DNA from: Caldithrix sp.
GTDB taxonomy: Bacteria > KSB1 > UBA2214 > DYKH01
NCBI GenBank assembly: GCA_020722685.1
Contig: DYKH01000148.1
Span: 1 to 12,356, forward strand
Direction of reading: 5' to 3'
Length of the DNA: 12,356 nucleotides
Each line of letters begins with the position of its first letter. Position 1 is the first letter of the stretch. The translations under genes and the position numbers were made by a program. Below the pieces are notes generated by a model that made no database searches, was not told where the DNA came from, and worked only from the letters and a program-made list of their open reading frames with translations. Positions 6,248-12,356 of this stretch are shown in pieces.

Positions 6248-7801
6248 TCAAATGACTGAGTATTTTATCGTGTTTGCCTGTAAGGTGGGTAAGGAAATCG
6301 TAAAGGTCGTCCCGGCGCTTTCCTTGGATTTGAAAGAAATCGTGCCGTAATTTCGCTGTATGGCTGAGTGGACAATGGAAAGTCCAATACCTATTCCTTG
6401 TCCGTCCTTTTTTGCAGTAAAAAACGGATCGAAAATTTTGTCGGCAATTTCATCCGGAATGCCATGTCCGGTGTCGGAAAACTCCAGCACCACCTGATCA
6501 TCCTCGTTCATGCGGGTGCAGATGGTTAGAGTGCCGCCATCCGGCATGGCATCCTTGGCATTGAGAATGAGGTTGAGAAATACCTGTTTCATGTCATCCG
6601 GATTGACAAAGCATCTCTTGACCTCCGAAAACTCGGTTTTCAACACAATGTCATTCATCAAAAGCTCTTTTCCCACCAGAGCGAGGGTTTGATCAATTAT
6701 GCTGTTGATGTTTACTTCCGTTCGATCTTCAGCGGATTTGCGGGAGAAATTCAACAAGCTGGTAATGATTTTTTGCGCCCGGGCGATCTCCTGCGCAATG
6801 ATACCAAGATGCTCGCTCACTTTTGGGTTTTGGGTTTTTACCACTCGCTGCAAAAAATAGGCTGAAGTCCCGATGATATTGAGCGGATTGCGCAATTCGT
6901 GGGCGATGCCGGCAGCCAATTGCCCCATGACTGCCATCTTCTCTGAGGCGATCAATTTTTGTTGCATCTCGCTGAGGCGCGCGCTGGTGTTTTCCACTTC
7001 CTTGCGCAGAGCCTGAGTATTCTCCTCCAAGGCTTGAAAGACCTTTTCCCGCGCTGAGGAGTCGCGCAGGATGCAGCCGATGCCGATTACTCGGTCCCCT
7101 TGACGAAGGGGCATGAGCTTGACGTCCACTGATTGGATATTCTGTCTGGTCTTTTTCAGCCGCCAACTGCTTCCGCTGGCTTCATTGCCGGTGAGTACAC
7201 GGGGGATGAGTGAGTTGATGCTGTTAATGAAGAGATCCTCGAACAGCTCGTGGAAGGCTATTTGCTCCTCTTCCATTGCCAGGTCCGGCAGCAAGAATTC
7301 CGCCTTGCGATTGGCATGCTCGATTCTGCCTTCCCGGTCTAAAAAGATAACCATTTCATCGGCGTTTTCCAAAATCTCCCGGTAACGGGCGTTAACGTCC
7401 AAAAATCTTTTCCGACGCAAGACGACTTCGATACGGGCCAATAGCTCTTCGCGACTAAAAGGCTTGGTGACATAGTCGTCGATACCTAACCGTAACCCAG
7501 CGATGCGATCCTTGGATGCCGTTCGGGCCGTGACCATGATGATGGGGATGTCGCTCAAATCCGCATCAGCTTTGATCTGCCGGCAGAGATGAAATCCGTC
7601 CTTCTCTCCTTCCAGCATCACGTCAAGAAGAATGAGTTGAAAATCGTTTTGATGTACCGACCGTAGCGCGGTCTTGGGAGTGCTGCACCAGGTGACCGAA
7701 TAGCCGCTGTCCTGTAAAAAGCGTTTGAGCACATAAGCTTGATCCTTGTCGTCCTCGATTAGAAGAATGTGTGGGAATTCGCTCTGGGATTTTATCTGCA
7801 T
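6248..7801 (-). CDS. Hybrid histidine kinase: receiver-PAS-HisKA-HATPase
   Basis: A 517-residue soluble sensor kinase with no membrane segment. An N-terminal receiver (about 10-130) has acid pocket E16/D17/D18, phospho-acceptor D60 (LILLDVML), T91 and K113 (VTKPFS), all intact. A PAS-like domain spans about 137-250 (VIFLDREGRIEHANRKAEFL). A coiled coil at about 255-290 leads into the dimerisation/phosphotransfer domain with H301 in AAGIAHELRNPLN. The ATPase domain has N-box FLNLILNAKDA around N410/N414, G1 DTGHGIP at 443-449 and G2 GQGIGIGLS at 467-475. Catalytic residues look complete. It is the likely kinase for the NtrC-like protein, whose gene follows after 12 bases. The N-terminal receiver suggests control by, or phosphorelay from, another kinase. 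ATG 7801 is preceded by GAGGGA. The signal is unknown; a cytosolic PAS ligand is possible. Confidence 0.95.
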   Translation of the reverse strand: MQIKSQSEFPHILLIEDDKDQAYVLKRFLQDSGYSVTWCSTPKTALRSVHQNDFQLILLDVMLEGEKDGFHLCRQIKADADLSDIPIIMVTARTASKDRIAGLRLGIDDYVTKPFSREELLARIEVVLRRKRFLDVNARYREILENADEMVIFLDREGRIEHANRKAEFLLPDLAMEEEQIAFHELFEDLFINSINSLIPRVLTGNEASGSSWRLKKTRQNIQSVDVKLMPLRQGDRVIGIGCILRDSSAREKVFQALEENTQALRKEVENTSARLSEMQQKLIASEKMAVMGQLAAGIAHELRNPLNIIGTSAYFLQRVVKTQNPKVSEHLGIIAQEIARAQKIITSLLNFSRKSAEDRTEVNINSIIDQTLALVGKELLMNDIVLKTEFSEVKRCFVNPDDMKQVFLNLILNAKDAMPDGGTLTICTRMNEDDQVVLEFSDTGHGIPDEIADKIFDPFFTAKKDGQGIGIGLSIVHSAIQRNYGTISFKSKESAGTTFTISLPTLQANTIKYSVI

Positions 7802-7883
7802 AAATCATATCCCTCAAGATAGCAAGCGGATCAGTCTCTTGTTGATCAAACAGTCACGGACAACAGATTCGGCTGCAAATTAA

Positions 7884-7909
7884 AAAAGGAGTCTCTTCTG
7901 GACTCCTTT
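7884..7909 (-). terminator. Intrinsic terminator of the tRNA-fMet gene
   Basis: On the minus strand AAAGGAGTC, loop CAGAAGA and GACTCCTTT form a nine-base-pair stem running into TTTTTT before AATTT. It starts 14 bases beyond the tRNA 3' end. It separates the tRNA transcript from the kinase gene, whose start lies about 80 bases further on. Confidence 0.85.
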
Positions 7910-7922
7910 CTTCTTCCGATAG

Positions 7923-7996
<74 letters not shown>

Positions 7997-8009
7997 ATCA
8001 ACTGCGGCC

Positions 8010-8039
8010 ATAATATAGAACTATTTTGCACTTTGTCAA
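8010..8039 (-). promoter_or_regulatory. Sigma-70-type promoter of the tRNA-fMet gene
   Basis: On the minus strand a perfect TTGACA (8034-8039) is followed after 18 bases by TATTAT (8010-8015); TATATT with a 16-base spacer overlaps it. The predicted start near 8003 leaves a leader of only a few bases before the tRNA at 7996. Confidence 0.75.
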
Positions 8040-8050
8040 GTGATTTTATC

Positions 8051-8066
8051 GGCAGGGTTTGCTGCC
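8051..8066. repeat. Small hairpin upstream of the tRNA promoter
   Basis: GGCAG (8051-8055) and CTGCC (8062-8066) pair around a six-base loop. It lies in the 176-base gap between the tRNA promoter and the end of the isomerase-like gene. On the minus strand it is followed by GATAAAAT, not by a proper T-run, so a terminator role is doubtful. Confidence 0.3.
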
Positions 8067-8082
8067 AGGGTAAGGATGATAA

Positions 8083-8150
8083 GACAAGGCCCTGCACAAT
8101 TCGCTCTTGTGGGATGTCAACTCCGAGGCCAAGGCGCAGGGCTATTTGTC
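8083..8150. repeat. Extended inverted repeat beyond the isomerase-like gene
   Basis: GACAA-GGCCCTGC-type sequence at 8083-8095 is complementary to GCAGGGC (8136-8142) plus TTGTC (8146-8150): 12 pairs with a small bulge and a 40-base loop. It lies about 65-130 bases past the stop of the gene ending at 8216. No T-run follows. It could be a 3' stabilising structure or part of a small RNA; I do not recognise a family. Confidence 0.4.
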
Positions 8151-8215
8151 ATCTCGTTGATTCCGGGGTTCCGAAACTTCGACAGCACAAATCAACGCTG
8201 CCGCAGTAGCAGTTT

Positions 8216-9109
8216 TTATGCTTTTTCCCACTGTTCCCTGATCAGCTTGGCGGCAGCGGGTATAGTAACATTTTTGTCACCGACGGAACCGCATTCAAAG
8301 CTGATGAAATCTTGATAGCCAATCAGCTTCAGACCTCTAAAGCCGTCTACATAATTGTCGCCTTCATCCTCACCGGGCATTTTGCGCCTTTTGCGGCTGG
8401 CGATGTGTATGTGATGCAAATATGGGCCCCCCGATATGATCGCGCCCAGATCGCTGGTCTCTTCCCAGGTCATATGCCAAAAATCGCCCATGCAACAAAC
8501 GCCGGGATTGTTAACGTCGCGGCAAATGGAAGCGGCGTCGGCAACTTGTCGGAGGAAGTAAGCCTCTTTTCTGTTCAATGGTTCCAAGAGGAGGCGCGAT
8601 TTTACCTTTTGCGCATAATCGCCAAGCTCAGGCAAGAGTTGCAGTAGCATTTCACGGGATTCTTTGTGCCCAAGCTGTGTTTGATTGTTAAAAGCCGGAA
8701 CCATGATCAGGCCGGTGGAGCCCAATTCACCCGCAGCCGCAAGGATTTCTTTCAGGGAGGCCATGGCTTCTTGTCGGACGGACTCCTGTTCCGAAATCAG
8801 AACGCCCTTAAATCCGGCACAGATGGCGCTGATTTTGATTTTCCGACCTCTCAGTGCATTTTGGAATTCTCCGATGCGGTTTGCCAGATTCTTGCCGCCG
8901 GGCTCGATACCAACAAAACCGTGCTGTTCCAAAAAATCAAGCTTTGCTGCCAGTGTCTCGCCCGGAGCAACTCCTTCTTGGCAGGACAGTTGGAGCTTGG
9001 CCTTTTGCGGCGGGTCCGGAAGTGTTATGGCGCCGGCCACTGTGGGCAACGTTCCGGCGGCTCCGGCCATCGCCGTCAGCTTTAGAAAATCTCTTCGTCT
9101 AACGTCCAT
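8216..9109 (-). CDS. Tat-exported sugar isomerase/epimerase-like TIM-barrel protein
   Basis: A 297-residue protein of the xylose-isomerase-like/AP-endonuclease-2 barrel superfamily. The N-terminus RRRDFLKLTAMAGAAG is a twin-arginine signal followed by a hydrophobic stretch and a likely signal peptidase I site near AGA (about 25-27), so the mature enzyme is periplasmic. Barrel landmarks include IEPGGKNL at about 68-75, and the probable divalent-metal ligands E176 (LLLEPLNR), D209 (MGDFWHM), H235 (HHIHIASR) and E272 (SFECG). Hydroxypyruvate isomerase-like annotation is common, but exported members of this fold have also been linked to keto-sugar isomerisation and 3-keto-glycoside cleavage, so the substrate is open. 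AGGAGG lies six bases before the ATG. The upstream Gfo/Idh/MocA gene ends 19 bases earlier, so the two form an operon and probably a two-step sugar-oxidation pathway. Confidence 0.85.
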   Translation of the reverse strand: MDVRRRDFLKLTAMAGAAGTLPTVAGAITLPDPPQKAKLQLSCQEGVAPGETLAAKLDFLEQHGFVGIEPGGKNLANRIGEFQNALRGRKIKISAICAGFKGVLISEQESVRQEAMASLKEILAAAGELGSTGLIMVPAFNNQTQLGHKESREMLLQLLPELGDYAQKVKSRLLLEPLNRKEAYFLRQVADAASICRDVNNPGVCCMGDFWHMTWEETSDLGAIISGGPYLHHIHIASRKRRKMPGEDEGDNYVDGFRGLKLIGYQDFISFECGSVGDKNVTIPAAAKLIREQWEKA

Positions 9110-9128
9110 GTTGATCCTCCTAAATTAA

Positions 9129-10460
9129 CTAAGCTTCCTTTCCCTTTCCGGGAACGGGCACTTCGGCTTTTATTGGAACCGGCCCCAGGGCGTATTCTTT
9201 TGGTCCCAAGCGGAGATCGGATTTCATCATCTCGTCCCAGGTCACTTGCGTGCCGGTGTATGCTGAAATCCGACCCATAACGGCCACCAAAGTAGAAGTA
9301 GCGGTGTTGGCAGCCTCGTTGATGGGCTTGCCGGTGCGAATGGCGGTCACCAGATCTACATGCTCCTGAACGTAGGGCGAATTCTTTTTCCTCGCTGCGC
9401 CGCCTTGGCCCGCCTCCTTTTTAGGGTACTCATATTTCCAAGCGATGCTCCCGTCCAGCTTGTAGATGGTGTCTTTGCAATTACTCGATCCTTTGGTGCC
9501 AACCACGAATTCCGACACGTTGTTGACGCAGCCGTCGATTTGGCGGCACATGCTGTGGACATGCATGCCGTTTTCCATCTCGAAATCCGTGCTGAAGAAA
9601 TCGTACTGGTCGCCGGTGACGCGGCGCATTCTAGCGCCAAAGGACACGGCCTTGACCGGATGCATGCCGGTGAACCAATTGATGACATCGATATTGTGCA
9701 CATGTTGCTCCACAATGTGATCTCCTGAGAGCCAGGTCCAGTTGACCCAATCGCGGATCATCCACTCCATGTCGCTCCATCCCTGCTGTCGCTCCCTGTA
9801 CCAAAGCTGGCTCTGGTTCCAGTAGCATCTGGCTGCGACAATTTTACCGATTGCGCCATTGGCAATCCGACTATAGGTCTCCAGGTATTCATGCTGATGC
9901 CGGCGTTGGGTGCCGGTGACCACGCAAAGTCCCAAAGCGGTGGCTTTTTCTGCCGTATCCATGATGGCACGGGCGCCCACGGGGTCCACTGCGACCGGTT
10001 TTTCCATGAACACATGTTTTCTACCCTCGATGGCCGCGGCAAAATGTTGCGGCCGAAAATGCGGGGGAGTGGCCATGAGCACCACCTCTATGTCGGAATT
10101 GATAACTTTCTGGTAAGCGTCGAACCCGACAAAACAATGGTCATCAGCAATGGTCTGCTTGGCTTCATTTTGCAGCTTTTCCCGCGCACCATTGAGGCGA
10201 TCGGCAAACACATCGCCAAGAGCCACCACCTGCAAATTGGGGCCGGATTTCAGGAAATCCAAGGCGGCGCCGGTTCCGCGACCGCCGCAACCGATCAATC
10301 CCGCCTTCAGCGGTTTTCCATCCGGAGCTTGGTCTAAAATGCCAGAAAGGGCGGATGATTTTTGTGGACCGGTCTTGCTGCACGCCGCCAGCATGGAGCT
10401 GGCTGCCGCTACGGTGCCGATAAAGCTACGACGGCTGATATTGGTCAAATTCTCTTTCAT
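9129..10460 (-). CDS. Tat-exported lipoprotein oxidoreductase, Gfo/Idh/MocA family
   Basis: A 443-residue NAD(P)-dependent sugar dehydrogenase-like protein. ISRRSFIG at 9-15 is a twin-arginine motif. The hydrophobic stretch ends in the lipobox SMLAAC with C27, so it is probably a Tat-exported lipoprotein that carries its cofactor out folded. The Rossmann fold shows GLIGCGGRG at 54-62, MATPPHFRP at about 129-137 and the family signature EKP at 153-155. In the C-terminal half, EQHVHNIDVINW with H253 and H255 is typical of exported members and may be catalytic. AGGAG lies six bases before the ATG. It is followed after 19 bases by the barrel protein, suggesting joint action on a periplasmic sugar or glycoside through a keto intermediate. 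The nearest family roles are sugar oxidation or GH109-like glycoside cleavage; the exact substrate cannot be read from the sequence. Confidence 0.9.
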   Translation of the reverse strand: MKENLTNISRRSFIGTVAAASSMLAACSKTGPQKSSALSGILDQAPDGKPLKAGLIGCGGRGTGAALDFLKSGPNLQVVALGDVFADRLNGAREKLQNEAKQTIADDHCFVGFDAYQKVINSDIEVVLMATPPHFRPQHFAAAIEGRKHVFMEKPVAVDPVGARAIMDTAEKATALGLCVVTGTQRRHQHEYLETYSRIANGAIGKIVAARCYWNQSQLWYRERQQGWSDMEWMIRDWVNWTWLSGDHIVEQHVHNIDVINWFTGMHPVKAVSFGARMRRVTGDQYDFFSTDFEMENGMHVHSMCRQIDGCVNNVSEFVVGTKGSSNCKDTIYKLDGSIAWKYEYPKKEAGQGGAARKKNSPYVQEHVDLVTAIRTGKPINEAANTATSTLVAVMGRISAYTGTQVTWDEMMKSDLRLGPKEYALGPVPIKAEVPVPGKGKEA

Positions 10461-10534
10461 GGGTCACTCCTTAACATCAGTTTGTCATCACCTGCAAAAA
10501 AAAGCTATGGATTTCTTGTCACGATCAGCATGGA
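10461..10534 (-). other. 74-base spacer, possible promoter or readthrough
   Basis: The gap lies between the cytochrome-FGE gene and the Gfo/Idh/MocA gene. On the minus strand it contains a run of eight Ts, but I find no convincing stem directly before it, so termination is uncertain. No clear -35/-10 pair stands out. The oxidoreductase pair may be co-transcribed with the cytochrome fusion. Confidence 0.3.
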
Positions 10535-12115
10535 CTATCTGTCTGAGCTGGCTTTCCCGTGGAACTCTCTAACCACGCGAAATCCGACGTTTTTCACGTC
10601 AGAGTACCACCAAATGCTTTTGGGGGATTGAGGATCGGTGATCAACCAGTCATCATGCCGGGTAAAATCGCGCTCGGCGCAGCGCAGCTCGGTGGCGTCG
10701 CTTTCGTAAGAACCACCGCGAATGACGTTTTCATCCCCTGTCTCAGGGCCTTTGGGATCCACGATCACGGTATCGGCAGCGTAGGTGGCGTAGGCCTGCG
10801 GATCGTAATAGTCGAGGCAAAACTCGCGCACATTGCCCAGCATGTCATACAAGCCCCAAGGATTGGGCTGCTTGGTCATTGCCGGATGCGTTTTCCAGGC
10901 GCTATTGTCTTTGTACCAAACATAACGATTGATCGTGCTGGTATCCGTGCCAAAAAACCTGTTCAGGAGCGATTTGCGGCTGAGCTTTTTGGGATCGCCG
11001 GCAAAAAAGTAGGGTCCGGTCGTACCGGCACGGCAGGCATATTCCCACTCTGCCTCTGTGGGAAGCCTAAACTTTTTTCCGGTCACCAGTGAGAGCCACT
11101 CACAATATTGCCTAGCCGCATAATGGGTCATGGTCACGGCCGGTCGGGAGCCTTTGCCCCATCCTTGGTCCGGCGAACCGTAAGGAGGAGTCGGACCGGT
11201 GACCGCATCAACCGGACCGAGGCTCGCCATCTCGGTCTTACCTCTGGTCGCTGTTTGCGCGTAGAACACTTCCCATTCGTTCCAGGTGACCTCGGTTTTT
11301 CCCATCCAAAATGGGCTTACTCGGACTTGCACCGCCGGTCCCTCGTCTTCCTGCCGATACGGCTCGGACCTTGGACTTCCCATAACGAACTGGCCACCGG
11401 GAACGGCGATGAGATCGAACTCGACGTAGGTGTTGGGAATGTACTCAGTATAATTCTCAAATACGTCGGCGACAGCAGGTTTTGCCGGAGCCAACGTTCG
11501 GCCTTCGACAGGCGCTGCCTCGGCTATGACCTCTTCAACCTTCTTTTCGTGATAATGTCCAACCGTCAAATGGCAGTTGATGCATTTGACCTTCTCTTTG
11601 TTTCTCAGCCAATGGATATGCGCATCTTCACCCTTTTTCGACAGGCCAACGCCAAAGAGGTCCACGTGACATCGGATGCACGATTCGTTATAGGTGTAAC
11701 GAACAGCATGTGCGAGCTCTGATTTGGCCTCCCAATCGATCTTGCTGACGTCTTTGAACAGCTTGCCGTAGACGTCGCGCGCTCCGGTCTTGGCTTTTTC
11801 CGTCAGATAGTAGATGCCTTCCGGCGGCAAATGGCAGTCGACGCAATGAACGACCACTCCCGATTTGTTGCGGTAATGGGTCGATTTCTTCCACAATTCC
11901 GTTGAATGCGGATGCACGTGACACGCTTCGCAGAAATGATCCGTGGAGGTATATTTGAGGGCCGAGTTTCCGGCCAACACGGCGACAACTCCGGCGAAAA
12001 AGCCAAGGAATATTTTGCTTTTAAAGACTGCAAGGGCAGCTACAATAATGATGGCGATGCGAGACTTTTTTTTCTTAGGGTTGCTCTTTGGAGAATCGCC
12101 GAGGTTAAAAAGCAT
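10535..12115 (-). CDS. Tetraheme NapC/NrfH-like cytochrome fused to an FGE-sulfatase-like domain
   Basis: A 526-residue two-module protein. After a lysine-rich start (KKKKSR) there is one membrane helix or a helical hairpin (about 19-50). A NapC/NirT-type module (about 55-190) follows, with four heme c motifs: CEACH 62-66, CVDCH 91-95, CIRCH 146-150 and CINCH 178-182. In NapC/NrfH such modules pass quinol electrons to periplasmic reductases. A linker of about 40 residues leads to an FGE/SUMF1-EgtB-PvdO-type domain (about 233-516) with VPGGQFVMGS, RLPTEAEWEYACRAG 350-364, NPWGLYDMLGNVREFC 418-433, IRGGSY 465-470 and GFRVV 511-515. Of the two active-site cysteines of true formylglycine-generating enzyme, only C479 is present; the partner position is about A474, so sulfatase activation is unlikely. 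The first heme site reads CHVHPH instead of the NrfH-like CHxM. A purine-rich GGAAGGA lies 13 bases before the ATG, rather distant. Function unknown; a quinol-linked periplasmic redox role is plausible. Confidence 0.85.
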   Translation of the reverse strand: MLFNLGDSPKSNPKKKKSRIAIIIVAALAVFKSKIFLGFFAGVVAVLAGNSALKYTSTDHFCEACHVHPHSTELWKKSTHYRNKSGVVVHCVDCHLPPEGIYYLTEKAKTGARDVYGKLFKDVSKIDWEAKSELAHAVRYTYNESCIRCHVDLFGVGLSKKGEDAHIHWLRNKEKVKCINCHLTVGHYHEKKVEEVIAEAAPVEGRTLAPAKPAVADVFENYTEYIPNTYVEFDLIAVPGGQFVMGSPRSEPYRQEDEGPAVQVRVSPFWMGKTEVTWNEWEVFYAQTATRGKTEMASLGPVDAVTGPTPPYGSPDQGWGKGSRPAVTMTHYAARQYCEWLSLVTGKKFRLPTEAEWEYACRAGTTGPYFFAGDPKKLSRKSLLNRFFGTDTSTINRYVWYKDNSAWKTHPAMTKQPNPWGLYDMLGNVREFCLDYYDPQAYATYAADTVIVDPKGPETGDENVIRGGSYESDATELRCAERDFTRHDDWLITDPQSPKSIWWYSDVKNVGFRVVREFHGKASSDR

Positions 12116-12282
12116 CCTGGGTTACGGTTCCTTCCGGTTCTGAAATTGGCAATATTTGCAGAGTGAATTGTGAAAACAGGCTTGGCGAGGATGTGAGTGC
12201 TATATTGTTTTGCATGCGAAAATCATTTTGAGACGTCGTGGAGGTAAGTCAAGGAAGAGGAAGTTTCTTCCAGGTGAGTTTG
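12116..12282 (-). other. Leader region between tRNA-Val and the cytochrome-FGE gene
   Basis: This stretch of 167 bases has no gene. On the minus strand a TTGACT at about 12248-12253 could be a -35 box, but the best -10 partner 17 bases on is poor. A short GGAAG/CTTCC hairpin just past the tRNA 3' end may help terminate the tRNA transcript, but lacks a clean T-run. Confidence 0.3.
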
Positions 12283-12356
12283 TGGGCGATACTGGAGTTG
12301 AACCAGTGACCTCTGGTATGTGAGACCAGCGCTCTGACCAACTGAGCTAATCGCCC
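12283..12356 (-). tRNA. tRNA-Val (CAC)
   Basis: A complete 74-base cloverleaf whose 5' end coincides with the last base of the window. The acceptor stem is GGGCGAT/ATCGCCC, D stem GCTC/GAGC, anticodon arm CTGGT-CTCACAT-ACCAG with anticodon CAC reading GTG valine codons, T arm ACTGG-TTCAACT-CCAGT, discriminator A73. CCA is not encoded (ACAA follows). Its promoter would lie outside the window. Confidence 0.95.

Noticed and set aside
8040..8315. Plus-strand open frame between the tRNA promoter and the barrel gene
   Set aside because: It runs into the antisense of the barrel gene, has no ribosome binding site and lies over inverted repeats.

Overview
The window is about 12.4 kb of ordinary bacterial chromosome with moderate GC. 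It looks like a Gram-negative, probably environmental, non-enterobacterial lineage. Evidence for this includes two proteins with twin-arginine export signals (one a lipoprotein), a membrane-anchored multiheme cytochrome, a sigma-54 (NtrC-type) two-component system and tRNA genes without an encoded CCA. The mix of a NapC/NrfH-type cytochrome fused to an FGE-like domain with a Tat-exported Gfo/Idh/MocA plus sugar isomerase-like pair resembles gene content known from Bacteroidetes/Calditrichaeota/KSB1/Planctomycetes-type genomes. The sequence alone does not let me fix the phylum. No phage, CRISPR array or complete insertion sequence is visible.

Layout. 1-537 is non-coding, with A/T-rich degenerate repeats and a promoter/operator region. 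538-3494 (+) is a sulfur-assimilation block: an Rrf2-family regulator with a cysteine cluster, a PLP-dependent O-acetylhomoserine/O-acetylserine sulfhydrylase, and a CysK-type cysteine synthase. 3495-4058 is a 564-base gap with a 12-bp inverted repeat bounding a roughly 130-bp segment, possibly a small non-autonomous repeat. 4059-7801 (-) is a signalling block, transcribed from high to low coordinates: a histidine kinase with its own N-terminal receiver and PAS domain, a tightly coupled NtrC-type sigma-54 activator, then a separate small receiver protein whose phospho-acceptor aspartate is replaced by glutamate. 7884-8039 (-) holds an initiator tRNA-fMet with a consensus-like promoter and an intrinsic terminator. 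8216-12115 (-) holds a Tat-exported sugar isomerase/AP-endonuclease-2 fold protein, a Tat-exported lipoprotein of the Gfo/Idh/MocA oxidoreductase family, and upstream of them a 526-residue fusion of a tetraheme NapC/NrfH-like cytochrome to an FGE-sulfatase-like domain. 12283-12356 (-) is tRNA-Val(CAC), ending exactly at the window edge.

How the genes work together (inference). The Rrf2 protein probably senses Fe-S or cysteine status and controls itself and the two sulfide-fixing enzymes. Palindromic sites sit in front of its own gene and in the leader of the sulfhydrylase. The kinase and NtrC-like protein form a classical pair activating sigma-54 promoters. One candidate target is the degenerate receiver gene just downstream, which has a near-consensus -24/-12 element about 100 bp before its start. 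The two Tat proteins are likely periplasmic, acting on oxidised sugars or glycosides. The cytochrome-FGE fusion would sit in the inner membrane facing the same compartment, but no sequence evidence ties it functionally to the sugar pair beyond adjacency and strand.

The best leads for something unusual are the cytochrome-FGE fusion, the Asp-to-Glu receiver with its sigma-54-like promoter, and the Rrf2 sites in front of the sulfur genes. I did not find a clearly new multi-gene system.
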